Assembly: GCA_965230015.1 (NCBI GenBank)
Contig: CBDDKF010000005.1
Span: 1 to 64,000, forward strand
DNA from: JABSQH01 sp965230015
Lineage (GTDB): Bacteria > Actinomycetota > Acidimicrobiia > Acidimicrobiales > Ilumatobacteraceae
Length of the DNA: 64,000 nt
Direction of reading: 5' to 3'
This document shows, piece after piece, positions 32,904 to 41,994 of this stretch (within the stretch, counting starts at the first letter, position 1; every line of letters begins with the position of its first letter). Both the position numbers and the translations under genes were made by a program. Below the pieces are notes generated by a model. That model did not search any database, was not told where the DNA came from, and saw only the letters and a program-made list of their open reading frames with translations.

Positions 32904-34541
32904 CTAGATCGTCGGCGTCTCGACGTGGCGACCGAACACGTCGCCGAGCGCGCCCATCATCTCGCCGAGGGTGGCGTAGGTGTTCGATGCGGCGATCAAT
33001 GCCGGCATCAAGTTCACCTCGGGATCAGCGGCCTCGGTACGCAGCCGCTCGAGTGCGCTCGCCACGGCGACGTCGTTGCGATCGTCGCGCACCCGCTCGA
33101 GCCGCTTGCGCTGCCGCTGCTCGTCGTCGTTGGTGATGCGCAGCGTCGCCAGATCGTCGTCGTCGTTGCCCTCGGTGAACGCGTTGACACCGACGACAAC
33201 GCGCTCGCCTGCGTTGAACCGTCGCTCGAGTTCGAACGCCGAGTCGGCAATCCGTCCCTGGAACCAGTTGTCGTCGATTCCCTGGATCACCCCTTCGAGC
33301 ATCGAGCCGCCACCCATTTCGTCGAGTTTGGCGAAGATCTCCTCGGCCTGTGCCTCGACCTCGTCGGTGAGCGCCTCCACGAAGTGCGAGCCACCGAGCG
33401 GGTCGGCCACATGGGCCACGTTGGTCTCGTTGGCGATCACCTGTTGGGTGCGCAACGCAATGCGTGCCGCCTTCTCGGTCGGCAACGCCAGGGCCTCGTC
33501 CATCGAGTTCGTGTGCAGCGACTGCGTCCCGCCGAGCACGCCCGCCAGCGCTTCGATCGCCGTGCGCACGATGTTCACTTCCGGTTGCTGCGCGGTGAGC
33601 GACACGCCGGCGGTCTGCGTGTGGAACCGCAGCTGCATCGAACGATCGCGCTCGGCCCCGTACCGGTCGCGCATCCACCGCGCCCAGATGCGGCGCGCTG
33701 CGCGGTACTTGGCGATCTCTTCGAAGAAGTCGATGTGCGCGTTGAAGAAGAACGACAGACGCGGGGCGAACGCATCGACGGGCAGCCCGGCCTGACTGGC
33801 GAGTTCCACGTAGGCGAACCCGTTGGCCAGCGTGAAGGCCAGCTCTTCGGCCGCCGTCGAGCCGGCTTCGCGGATGTGATATCCGGAGATCGAGATCGAG
33901 TGCCACCGCGGCATCTCGGCGGTGGCGAACGCGATCGTGTCGCGCACCAGTCGCATCGATGGCCGAGGCGGGAACACGAACTCCTTCTGCGCCTGGTACT
34001 CCTTCAAGATGTCGTTCTGCAGGGTGCCCCCGAGCTGCGAACGATCGACGCCGGCCGCTTCGGCTTGGGCGACGAACATCGCCATGATCGGCGCAGCGGG
34101 GCTGTTGATCGTCATCGACGTGGTGATCGCGCCGAGATCGATGCCGGAGTAGAGGTCCTCCATGTCGGCCAACGTGTCGACGGCGACACCACACCGACCG
34201 ACTTCGCCGAGCGCCATCGCATCGTCCGAGTCGATACCCAGCAAGGTCGGCATGTCGAACGCCGTCGACAGTCCGTCGCCGCCCGCACGGATGATCTCTT
34301 TGAACCGCCAGTTGGTGTCGTCGGCGGTACCAAAGCCGGCGAACATGCGCATCGTCCACAACTTCGACCGGTACATCGATGCGTAGGGGCCACGGGTGTA
34401 CGGGTACTGGCCCGGGAACTCGCCGTCGTCGGGCCCGTACGCCGCATCGAGCGGAATGCCCGACATCGTTTCGAACGTGGCGTCGCGAATCGGCGACTCG
34501 GCGAACGCTCGCTCCCACTGCTGCCGGTTGCTCTCTGCCAT
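32904..34541 (-). CDS. Acyl-CoA mutase large subunit (methylmalonyl/isobutyryl-CoA mutase type)
   Basis: A 545-residue TIM-barrel mutase subunit that lacks the B12-binding domain. YPYTRGPYASMY, MRMFAGFGTADDTN, GGDGLSTAFDMPTLLGIDSDD, TTSMTINSPAA, SGYHIREAG, FFFNAHIDFFEEIAKYR, LRFHTQTAGVSLTAQQPEVN and LGGTQSLHTNSMDE are diagnostic of the MCM/ICM family. FGTADDTN and FDMPTLLGIDSDD look closer to isobutyryl-CoA mutase than to methylmalonyl-CoA mutase, but substrate is not provable here. A GGAGGGACG ribosome site fixes the ATG at 34541. The matching cobalamin subunit could be the one at 27116-27514, about 5.4 kb away. Confidence 0.88.
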   Translation of the reverse strand: MAESNRQQWERAFAESPIRDATFETMSGIPLDAAYGPDDGEFPGQYPYTRGPYASMYRSKLWTMRMFAGFGTADDTNWRFKEIIRAGGDGLSTAFDMPTLLGIDSDDAMALGEVGRCGVAVDTLADMEDLYSGIDLGAITTSMTINSPAAPIMAMFVAQAEAAGVDRSQLGGTLQNDILKEYQAQKEFVFPPRPSMRLVRDTIAFATAEMPRWHSISISGYHIREAGSTAAEELAFTLANGFAYVELASQAGLPVDAFAPRLSFFFNAHIDFFEEIAKYRAARRIWARWMRDRYGAERDRSMQLRFHTQTAGVSLTAQQPEVNIVRTAIEALAGVLGGTQSLHTNSMDEALALPTEKAARIALRTQQVIANETNVAHVADPLGGSHFVEALTDEVEAQAEEIFAKLDEMGGGSMLEGVIQGIDDNWFQGRIADSAFELERRFNAGERVVVGVNAFTEGNDDDDLATLRITNDDEQRQRKRLERVRDDRNDVAVASALERLRTEAADPEVNLMPALIAASNTYATLGEMMGALGDVFGRHVETPTI

Positions 34542-34602
34542 CGTCCCTCCGATCCGATTCGACACTGGGCGCACCGAATCGTGCTCCGTAGCCTACGAAT
34601 CG

Positions 34603-35526
34603 ATGCACGGCGAGACGAACGCACGCGACGCGCGCACCGCACGCGGCGTCGAGTTCGGCGTCGCGGCCTATCTGCTGTGGGGCTTCCTGACGATCTACTG
34701 GAAGCAGCTCGACGGGTTCGATGCCGTCGAACTGATCGCCTGGCGAATGGTCTGTGCGTCGGTCGTGATGGCGGTGGTCGTAACCATCCGCGGATCGTGG
34801 CCGACGATGCGCGCCGCCTTCTCGAGTTGGTCGACGACAGCGCGCCTGTTCGTTGCTGCGGTATTGCTGACGGTGAACTGGGGCAGCTACGTGTGGGCCG
34901 TGGTCAACGACCGCGTGATCGAGACGGCGCTCGGCTACTTCCTCGCACCGCTCTGCACGATGGCGATCGGCGTGGTCGCCTTCGGTGAAACACCGACGCG
35001 TGCCCAGCGCACGGCGTTCGTGCTCGCCGCAGTCGCGGTGGTGATCCTGACCGTGTCGTACGGGCAACCGCCATGGATCGCCATCGTGTTGGCCGCCACG
35101 TGGAGCGTGTACGGCGCGGCCAAGCGGACGATCTCGCTCGGCCCGGTCGAAAGCCTGGCCGGCGAGACGTTCATCACCTTCATCCCGGCCACGATCGGGC
35201 TGGTGGTGCTGTCGTTCGGCGCGTCGAGTGTGGTCGCTACCGCAACGCCGACGGAGTGGGCATTCGTGCTCGGGACGGGAGTGGTCACGGCGGTGCCGTT
35301 GATGCTGTTCGCCCGCGCCGCGCAGAGCGTCCCGTTCACCTTGCTCGGCCCGCTCAACCTGCTCGTTCCCGTCATCAACTTCGGGCTCGGGTGGTGGCTG
35401 TACGGGGAATCGATGCCCGCCGACCGCATCGTCGGGTTCGCCTTCGTGTGGGTGGCGCTGTTCGTGGTGACCTGGGATCAGGTCACCACCCGCCGCAGGG
35501 CAACGCCGGTACGAGCGGCCGCCTGA
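34603..35526 (+). CDS. rarD: RarD-like EamA-family transporter
   Basis: A 307-residue protein with about ten hydrophobic helices in two five-helix repeats, the DMT superfamily pattern. GVEFGVAAYLLWGFLTIYWKQ at the start and ETALGYFLAPLCTMAIGV, LAATWSVYGAAKR and GPLNLLVPVINFGLGWWLYGE are typical of the RarD branch. These inner-membrane permeases export metabolites or drugs; the E. coli name derives from chloramphenicol sensitivity. It is divergent from the mutase gene across 61 bases. Substrate unknown. Confidence 0.85.
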   Translation: MHGETNARDARTARGVEFGVAAYLLWGFLTIYWKQLDGFDAVELIAWRMVCASVVMAVVVTIRGSWPTMRAAFSSWSTTARLFVAAVLLTVNWGSYVWAVVNDRVIETALGYFLAPLCTMAIGVVAFGETPTRAQRTAFVLAAVAVVILTVSYGQPPWIAIVLAATWSVYGAAKRTISLGPVESLAGETFITFIPATIGLVVLSFGASSVVATATPTEWAFVLGTGVVTAVPLMLFARAAQSVPFTLLGPLNLLVPVINFGLGWWLYGESMPADRIVGFAFVWVALFVVTWDQVTTRRRATPVRAAA

Positions 35527-35555
35527 GCGTTGGCCACTGCACTACCGTCCACACC

Positions 35556-35936
35556 GTGATCCGTGCTGGTCGTCCCGTTGGCCTCTCGATTGCGGCGGTA
35601 ATGGCCGGCGCGCTGCTCGCTGGGTGCTTCACGTCGACCGCCGACTTTCAGCGTGACGCCGAAGACTTCATCGAGAACAACGAAGAGCTGTCGACCGCGC
35701 TCGACCTCGACTTCGTGACTGCGACGTGCGAAGAGCCGCCCAACCGCGATCCCGACACGACCTTCCAGTGTGCGGGAGCGGCGAGCAACGGCGAGGTGTG
35801 GGGCTTCGAGATCGTCATCCTCGACGGCGATGAGTACGAGGTCAATGTGAGCTGCTTCGGTAACACCGAGGAAGGGTGTGGTGAGGGGCTGCCACTTGAG
35901 CCCGCAACGTCGGAAACGCTGACTTCCGAACCATGA
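35556..35936 (+). CDS. Small lipoprotein, unknown
   Basis: A 126-residue protein with lipobox LLAGC (C24) from a GTG start at 35556, 29 bases after rarD. The mature part has several acidic residues and four Cys (TATCEEPP, FQCAGA, VSCFGN, EGCGEG) in a layout that recalls the DUF4333-type actinobacterial lipoproteins, though I am not certain. Surface attached. No enzymatic motif. Confidence 0.65.
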   Translation: MIRAGRPVGLSIAAVMAGALLAGCFTSTADFQRDAEDFIENNEELSTALDLDFVTATCEEPPNRDPDTTFQCAGAASNGEVWGFEIVILDGDEYEVNVSCFGNTEEGCGEGLPLEPATSETLTSEP

Positions 35937-35939
35937 CAT

Positions 35940-35973
35940 GTGTGACACGAGGGGCTGACCCCATCTGTCACAC
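35940..35973. terminator. Terminator-like hairpin
   Basis: GTGTGACACGAGGGG and CCCCATCTGTCACAC pair over 15 positions with 12 matches around a CTGA loop, a few bases after the lipoprotein stop. It probably ends the rarD-lipoprotein transcript. Confidence 0.6.
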
Positions 35974-36057
35974 GCTGTTGCACCGTTAACGGAGAACTCA
36001 CGCGTCGCTGACGGTGACCTGCAAGAGTTGTCGCCGTCCAACTCTAGGGAGGAACCC

Positions 36058-36537
36058 ATGAAGAAGAAGTTCTTGGCCATCGCTGCAGCGGGCGGCCTGA
36101 TCCTTGCCGCGTGCGGCGACGACGACGGCGGAAGCAGCAGCGACCTGTCCGGCGACCAACAGACGGCGGCCGACGCAGCGATCGACGCCGCTGCCGAAGG
36201 CAACATCGAGCTCGACCGCGACTGTGTCGAGGAGATCGCCGGCCAGCTGTCCGACGACGACGCAGCAGCGATCGTCGCCGCAGACGGGGGTGACGCTGTG
36301 CTCAGCGAGGAAGGCGAGAACTTGACCTTCGAGCTGTTGAACTGCGCCGACAACGACGCGATCATCGACACGTTCATCGAGGGTCTCGAAGAGTCGGGCC
36401 AGCCGTTCGACGAAGGCTGCGTGCGCGACGGTCTGCAGGACTTCGACATCAACACCCTGGCGCAAGCCGGCCAGACCGGCGATGTTCCCGACGAACTGAT
36501 CACCGGTCTGATCGACTGCTTCGAACTCGGCGGCTGA
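36058..36537 (+). CDS. Small acidic lipoprotein, unknown
   Basis: A 159-residue lipoprotein with the signal MKKKFLAIAAAGGLILAAC (C19) and an acidic Gly/Ser linker (DDDGGSSSD). The mature domain is acidic and has four Cys (DRDC, LLNC, EEGC-like and LIDC) that could form two disulphides. A clear AGGGAGGA precedes the ATG. No family recognised. It shares the LAACGDDD start with the Liv substrate-binding protein further right, which is probably just a common lipoprotein signal in this organism. Confidence 0.7.
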   Translation: MKKKFLAIAAAGGLILAACGDDDGGSSSDLSGDQQTAADAAIDAAAEGNIELDRDCVEEIAGQLSDDDAAAIVAADGGDAVLSEEGENLTFELLNCADNDAIIDTFIEGLEESGQPFDEGCVRDGLQDFDINTLAQAGQTGDVPDELITGLIDCFELGG

Positions 36538-36582
36538 TCACCCGCACAACAGCAAGGGCGGCGTGAACGCCTCCCACACGCG

Positions 36583-36618
36583 AGCGGGCCCGCCCACCTT
36601 TCGGTGAGCGGGCCCGCT
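36583..36618. terminator. Strong terminator hairpin
   Basis: AGCGGGCCCGCCCACC and GGTGAGCGGGCCCGCT pair at 15 of 16 positions around a TTTC loop. It lies between the small lipoprotein stop (+) and the livK stop (-), so it can serve both directions. Confidence 0.85.
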
Positions 36619-36658
36619 GTCGCGTTACGACTCGATCGGGTGCGATCGAGCGGATCGA

Positions 36659-38155
36659 TCAGCTGGAGAAGACCCCGAGTGATCCTTCAAGGTTGATCAC
36701 GTCGCCGACTTCGACGAACTGCTGGTCGGCCTGCGACCACTGCGTGATCTGGGTGCACTCGGAGATGTAGCCATCTTCCGTGTTCATCCGGTAGGTGCAG
36801 CCGTCGCGCAGCAGGTTGCTGACGTGATCGATGTTGCGGGCTGCGTTGATGACGCCCTGACGGCTGAGGTCGCCGTCGTCGGCCGCCTTCTGAATCGCCC
36901 ACACGGTGAGCTCCATCGACTCCCAACCAGCAGCAGCGATGCCGCCCGGATCGGCGTCGGAGCCGGTGGCGGCGAACGCCTCGAGGTACGCCTGCGCACC
37001 CGGGTCGCTTCCGGCGACCTCAGGATTGTTGACGTCCTTCAGGTTGTTCGACGTGTACACGCCATCGGCACCACCGTTGTCCACCGGACCGTAGAACACC
37101 GGGTTGGCGCACGTTGCGGTCTGATAGACGGCCGGGGTGAAGTCGGGGTTCGCCGCCTGGGCGTTGCCCAGCTCGGTCATGAACGCAATGCACTGCGCAC
37201 CGAGCGGCACGGCCAGGATTGCGTCCGGGTTGGCGGCGACGAGGTTGGTCATCTGACCGCTCGGCGCACCGGAGTCGGCGGGATCGATGACCTCTTCAGC
37301 GACGATGTCGAGGCCGAGGTCGTCGGCGACGGTCTGGAACGCGTTGGCGTAGCTCTGACCGAACTCGTTGTTCACGTAGATCAGACCAACCGACGAGCCC
37401 TCGCCGATGTTCTCGTTGACCCAGTTGCCCCACACGGCCGACTCGATGTCGTAGGCCACCAGCAGTCCGGTGGTCCACGGGTAGGTCTCGATGTTGCCCC
37501 AGTCCGGAGCACCCGTCGATGCCCACAGCTGCGGCACGCACTGGGCGTTGGTGTCGTCGATGATCGCCAGGTTGTTCGGCGAGCCGATGATGCCGCCGAG
37601 CACTGCCACTTCGTCGTCGAAGATCAGCTCGTCGACGTTGGCTGCGGTGAGGTCGGCGGTGTACTGGTCGTCCTTGGTCACCAGCTCGAGCTCTTGGCCG
37701 TTGACGCCGCCGAACTCGGAGTTGTAGTAGTCGATGTACGCCTGCTGACCGGCACCAAACGGCGCGAACAGCACGGCCGGACCACCCGACAGCGGAATCG
37801 AGGTACCGATCCTGATGGTGCCCTCGATCGGCGCGGTTGCCGCATCGGGGTCCTCGCACACCGAGGTGTCGACAGCGAATGACGCACCTTCGGCGGCGGC
37901 CTGGTCGTCGTCGGCGCTGCCTTCGGTCGTGTCCTCGGTCATGTCGTCGTCTTCAGACATGTCGTCGTCTTCGGACATGTCGTCGGCCTCGGTCGTCTCC
38001 GTCGTTTCCTCGTCCGACATGTCGTCGGCCTCGGTCGTTGCGGTCGTTTCGGCCGTGGTGGTGTCGCTCGACCCTCCGTCGTCATCGTCGCCACAGGCGG
38101 CGATCACGAGAGCACTCGCCGCGGCGAGTGCGAAGAGCTTCTTGCTTCTGCGCAT
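36659..38155 (-). CDS. livK: Branched-chain amino-acid-type ABC transporter substrate-binding lipoprotein
   Basis: A 498-residue type I periplasmic-binding-fold protein anchored by lipid at C21 (VIAAC). A strongly acidic linker of about 65 residues (repeats such as DDMSEDDDMSE) separates the anchor from the binding domain, which starts at about residue 107 with GTIRIGTSIPLSGGPAVLF. ELVTKDDQYTADLTAANVDELI, VLGGIIGSPNNLAI and IYVNNEFGQSY belong to the family core. It captures a small amide or amino acid outside the membrane and delivers it to LivH/LivM. It is the last gene of the Liv operon. Confidence 0.88.
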   Translation of the reverse strand: MRRSKKLFALAAASALVIAACGDDDDGGSSDTTTAETTATTEADDMSDEETTETTEADDMSEDDDMSEDDDMTEDTTEGSADDDQAAAEGASFAVDTSVCEDPDAATAPIEGTIRIGTSIPLSGGPAVLFAPFGAGQQAYIDYYNSEFGGVNGQELELVTKDDQYTADLTAANVDELIFDDEVAVLGGIIGSPNNLAIIDDTNAQCVPQLWASTGAPDWGNIETYPWTTGLLVAYDIESAVWGNWVNENIGEGSSVGLIYVNNEFGQSYANAFQTVADDLGLDIVAEEVIDPADSGAPSGQMTNLVAANPDAILAVPLGAQCIAFMTELGNAQAANPDFTPAVYQTATCANPVFYGPVDNGGADGVYTSNNLKDVNNPEVAGSDPGAQAYLEAFAATGSDADPGGIAAAGWESMELTVWAIQKAADDGDLSRQGVINAARNIDHVSNLLRDGCTYRMNTEDGYISECTQITQWSQADQQFVEVGDVINLEGSLGVFSS

Positions 38156-38200
38156 GGTTGAGGTTCCCCCTTGATTGGTGCGCTGTGGTTTAGATCACGC

Positions 38201-39454
38201 TCAGCTGTCCGTCGCAGATGCGTCGGACTCGGCAGCCTCCGTGGAGGCGGCTGCATCGCTCACCGTAGTCTCGTCGTCGTCCTCAGTCACAGCTGCTTCA
38301 GCGGCAGTGTCGTGAGCGGCGAGCGGCTCGACGGGAGTGCCAGCGGGAATGGCGATCCTGGGGATCACCACGGCGAGCTTGGCCCGCCACGTCTTGGCAG
38401 TACCCACGGCGCCGAGTGGCACGAAGCGGGCGAACAGGATCAGCAGGATGCCGAACACCACGCCGCCGAGCCCATCGAGCTGTGTGGTGCCGTCGATCAA
38501 CCAGCCGAGCAGCAGGCTGTCGGCCGGATCCTCGCCGACGCTGCGCGCGTAGTCGTTGACGAACACATAGAACAACGCACCGACGAGCGGACCCCAGTTC
38601 TGGGCGGCGCCGCCGACGATCAACGCCACGAGCAGCGTGATCGACCCGAAGAGACCGAAGATCGGGATGTCGGCCTCGACCAGACCGAGCTTGAGCCCGA
38701 ACAGCGAGCCGGCGACGCCGGCAATCGCCGCCGAGATACCGAACACGATCGTCTTGGTCTTCGCCAGGTTGACGCCCATCACGGCGGCGGCGGTTTCGTT
38801 GTCGCGGGTGGCGATCATCGAACGACCGATCCGGCTGCGGATGAGACCCGCCGACAACACCGACGCGACGATCAAGATGCCGAGCGATAGCCAGAAGAAC
38901 CACGTGACCAGGTCGGCGCGACCATCGAGACCGGTCCACGACGGCGGCAGGTACGACAGACCCTTGATGCCCGTGGCGCCACCGGTGATGCCCTCGAGCT
39001 CTTCGTACTTGAAGAACGCGCGCACCGCTTCGGTGAACACCAGCGTGACCAGTGCGAGGTAGATGCCACTGAGCCTGAGCGCCGGAATACCGACGATCAC
39101 CCCGATGAAGAAACACACCACCGCGGCAGCGATCAGCGTCCACCCCGGCGTCCACATGTTGCTGTCGATGAACGGCGTCCAGATCTTGCCGGTGACGAGC
39201 ATCGCCGACACGAACGCGCCGATGGCGAAGAACCCCGCATGACCCAGCGAGAGCTGACCGGTGAACCCCGTGATCAGGTTCAGCCCAGTGACCGCAATGG
39301 CGATGATCAACGCATCGGTCAGCAGACCGAGGCCCGATCGCGACCACTCGGTCACGGCGCGATACATGAACAACGCGACGGCGCCGAACAACAAGAAACG
39401 GCCGAGCCAGTGCAGCCACGAACCCTTGTCGACTCTGATCGGCAGGTCCATCAC
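38201..39454 (-). CDS. livM: Liv-type ABC transporter permease, LivM
   Basis: A 417-residue permease with about nine or ten membrane helices. GLNLITGFTGQLSLGHAGFFAIGAF and YLALVTLVFTEAVRAFFKY are typical of LivM, GRSMIATRDNETAAAVMGVNL is the ATPase-contact (EAA-like) loop. It ends in an unusual acidic tail of about 40 residues (EDDDETTVSDAAAST type). Its ATG overlaps the livH stop. It moves substrate with LivH. The tail, like the linker in LivK, is acidic and may keep the complex soluble or bind a cation; this is inference. Confidence 0.9.
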   Translation of the reverse strand: MMDLPIRVDKGSWLHWLGRFLLFGAVALFMYRAVTEWSRSGLGLLTDALIIAIAVTGLNLITGFTGQLSLGHAGFFAIGAFVSAMLVTGKIWTPFIDSNMWTPGWTLIAAAVVCFFIGVIVGIPALRLSGIYLALVTLVFTEAVRAFFKYEELEGITGGATGIKGLSYLPPSWTGLDGRADLVTWFFWLSLGILIVASVLSAGLIRSRIGRSMIATRDNETAAAVMGVNLAKTKTIVFGISAAIAGVAGSLFGLKLGLVEADIPIFGLFGSITLLVALIVGGAAQNWGPLVGALFYVFVNDYARSVGEDPADSLLLGWLIDGTTQLDGLGGVVFGILLILFARFVPLGAVGTAKTWRAKLAVVIPRIAIPAGTPVEPLAAHDTAAEAAVTEDDDETTVSDAAASTEAAESDASATDS

Positions 39455-40341
39455 ACACGCTCCACACGCTCGGTGCCGAACAATCCAGCAGGCCGCAACA
39501 GCAAGACGGCCAGGAGGATCACCAGCATCACCGGGAACAACATGTCAGCACCGAGGAAGTCGACGTAGCCGACGATCACGGCTTCGGTCACGCCGATCAG
39601 CAGGCCGCCGACCACCGCCCCCACCGGCGAGTCGAGCCCGCCGAGCACGGCGGCCACCGAGGCCAACAGGAACGGGCCGAGCATCAGCGTGCCCGTCAAG
39701 CCCGCCGACGGCGCAAGAATCGCTGCCGCCAGCACGCCGATCGAACCGGCAAGACCCCATCCGAGAATGAGGATGCCGCCGACGCGGATACCGACGAGGT
39801 TCGACGAGTCCTGGTTGTTGGCCACGGCGCGCATCGCCAGACCGACCTTGGTCTTGGTGAACAGCAGGTACAGCAGCACCACCACCACGGCGAGGACGGC
39901 GAGCGTGCCGAGTCGGGCGATACGGATCGGCGCGCCGAAGATGGTCACGAAGTCGTCGGCGTCGTCGGGGAACACGCTGGGCAGACCGCGCGCATCCACG
40001 CCCCAGATCATCGCCGTTAACTGGTTGATGGCAAGGAAGACACCAATCAGGGCGACGATCACCGCCCCCGGATTTCGATGCTCGATCGGTCGCACGACGA
40101 CCCGTTCGACGCCTGCGGCGATGAAGAAGCCCACGACCATCGCCGCACCGATCGAGATCCACACGGGCCAGCCGCTGAGGGTCAACGTCGACACGCAGAA
40201 CGCACCGAAGGTGCCAATCTCGCCCTGCGCAAAGTTGAGCTGCCCCGTCGAGCGGAAGACGACGACCAAGGCGAGCGCGAGCAGCGAGTAGATCGCGCCG
40301 TCGGCGAGGCCGTTGACCATACGTTCGATGAACAGTGACAT
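39451..40341 (-). CDS. livH: Liv-type ABC transporter permease, LivH
   Basis: A 296-residue permease with eight or so helices. ALALVVVFRSTGQLNFAQGE is the LivH hallmark, and KVGLAMRAVANNQDSSNLVGI is the ATPase coupling loop. It partners with LivM in the inner membrane. Its ATG overlaps the livF stop and its stop overlaps the livM start, so translation is coupled throughout. Confidence 0.92.
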   Translation of the reverse strand: MSLFIERMVNGLADGAIYSLLALALVVVFRSTGQLNFAQGEIGTFGAFCVSTLTLSGWPVWISIGAAMVVGFFIAAGVERVVVRPIEHRNPGAVIVALIGVFLAINQLTAMIWGVDARGLPSVFPDDADDFVTIFGAPIRIARLGTLAVLAVVVVLLYLLFTKTKVGLAMRAVANNQDSSNLVGIRVGGILILGWGLAGSIGVLAAAILAPSAGLTGTLMLGPFLLASVAAVLGGLDSPVGAVVGGLLIGVTEAVIVGYVDFLGADMLFPVMLVILLAVLLLRPAGLFGTERVERV

Positions 40342-41058
40342 CAGCTGACCACCCCGAGATACGCCTCTTTGATCGTGTCGTCGGCGAGCAGTTCATCGCC
40401 CGTGCCGGTGGCCACGATGTCGCCGGTTTCGAGCACATAGGCCCGGTCGGCGAGCTTCAACGACAGCCCGGCGTTCTGTTCCACGATGAGCAGCGACATC
40501 CCCATCTCGTCGCGTAGGTCGCCGAGCACGCGGAACAGTTCCTGGGTGATGATCGGCGCCAGGCCGAGGCTCGGCTCGTCGCACAACAGCAGCTTCGGTC
40601 GGTTCATCATCGCCCGGGCGATCGCCAGCATCTGCTGCTCACCGCCCGACAACGAACCCGCTTTCTGATTCTTGCGCTCGGCAAGGCGGGGAAACACCTC
40701 GTACCAGCGCGCAAGGTCGGCGTCGCTGCCGCCCTTCAAGGTGTAGGCGCCAGCGAGCAGGTTGTCTTCGACCGTCAGGTCGGTGAACGTGCCGCGGCCC
40801 CTGGGGGACCTGCGATACGCCGGCGCGCAGCACTGCGTCGGGCTTCATCGAGCCGATCGAACGACCGCCGAACGTGATCGTGCCGTTGCGCGGGATCATC
40901 GCCGACAAGGCGCGCATGGTGGTCGTCTTCCCCGCGCCGTTGGCGCCGAGGATCACGACGATCTCGCCGTCGGCAACCGAGAAGTCGAGGCCATGCAGCA
41001 CTTCGATCGGCCCGTAGCCAGCCGTGAGGCCCTGCACCTCGAGGAGTGGCTCGCTCAT
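40341..41058 (-). pseudogene. livF: Liv-type ABC transporter ATP-binding protein LivF, one-base frameshift
   Basis: The N-terminal half (MSEPLLEVQGLTAGYGPIEV, Walker A LGANGAGKTTT) is in one frame and the C-terminal half (KAGSLSGGEQQMLAIARAMM, Walker B LLLCDEPSLGL, LIVEQNAG) in another. The expected junction VPQG-RGTFTDLTVEDN is restored by removing one base near 40799, in the run GGGGCCGCGGC. The repaired protein is 238 residues, normal for LivF. It would hydrolyse ATP with LivG to drive uptake. Because neighbours in the operon are intact and the break is a single base in a G/C run, a consensus error is likelier than loss of function. Confidence 0.87.
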
Positions 41059-41816
41059 GCCGACGTCCCCAGGTATGCCTCGATCACCTTCGGGTCGTTC
41101 TGCACTTCAGACGGGAGCCCTTCGGAGATCTTGCGGCCGAACTCCATCGCGACGACGCGGTCGGAGATGCCCATCACCATTCCCATGTGGTGCTCGACCA
41201 ACAGCACCGTCAGGCCGTACTCGTCGCGAATGTGCTTGATGGTCTGTCCGAGCTCGTCGACCTCGCGATGGGTGAGGCCCGACGCGGGCTCGTCGAGCAG
41301 CAGCAGCTTCGGATGCGAGGCCAACGCACGCGCCAGTTCCAGCCGCTTCAGCGTGCCGAACGGCAGTCCCATCGCTGGCCGGAAGGCCAGCTCAGCAAGC
41401 CCGAGGGAGTAGAGGATCTGGAACGCATCGGCGGCCAGCTCCTTTTCTTCCTTCCCAGCCCCGATGCGCAACATCGCTTGCGGGTAGCCGACCTTGCCCA
41501 GATGATGCGCGCCGGTCATCGTGTTCTGCAGCAGCGTCATCGTCGGGAACAGCGCGAGGTTCTGGAACGTTCGGGCGATGCCCTTTCCAGCGATCCCGTG
41601 CGCCGGTACGTCGAGCAGGTTGTCGCCATCGAACCGCAGTAGCCCGCCGGTCGGGTCGTAGATCCGACTGACGACGTTGAACATCGTCGTCTTGCCTGCG
41701 CCGTTCGGACCGATCAACCCGAGGATCTCGCCCTCTTCGATCTCGAACGACAACCCGTCGAGGGCGACGATCCCGCCGAAGGTGACGGTGATGTCTTGCA
41801 CCTCCAGTAATGCCAC
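41055..41816 (-). CDS. livG: Liv-type ABC transporter ATP-binding protein LivG
   Basis: A 253-residue ATPase. GLIGPNGAGKTTMFNVV is Walker A, FGTLKRLELARALA holds the signature region and LLLLDEPASGLTHREVDEL is Walker B; the C-terminal VEAYLG-like ending (IEAYLGTSA) matches LivG. The GTG at 41816, preceded by GGGGGAGG, fits the family start; the longer ORF to 42245 runs back into the divergent peptidase. First gene of the five-gene operon G-F-H-M-K. It energises import of branched-chain amino acids or related amides. Confidence 0.9.
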   Translation of the reverse strand: MALLEVQDITVTFGGIVALDGLSFEIEEGEILGLIGPNGAGKTTMFNVVSRIYDPTGGLLRFDGDNLLDVPAHGIAGKGIARTFQNLALFPTMTLLQNTMTGAHHLGKVGYPQAMLRIGAGKEEKELAADAFQILYSLGLAELAFRPAMGLPFGTLKRLELARALASHPKLLLLDEPASGLTHREVDELGQTIKHIRDEYGLTVLLVEHHMGMVMGISDRVVAMEFGRKISEGLPSEVQNDPKVIEAYLGTSA

Positions 41817-41994
41817 GCGCGGCCTCCCCCTTCTTAATGCCCTGTGGTGCCCGCCGTGGAGGCGGCAGGCGTGTGCGGCGATGACCGTAGCAGCGTGACC
41901 AGGTGCGGCTCGCAATTCCTCTACCAGGAGTTGTCGAGCTGGAAATCGGGCTGCCGCGGCCACCGCCATCACGATCGCCCATAGGCTCACCACG

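Noticed and set aside
32925..35067. Very long open frames (over 680 codons) antisense to and across the mutase gene
   Set aside because: They are shadow frames of high-GC coding sequence, rich in Arg/His/Ala with no motif, while the mutase frame shows full family conservation.
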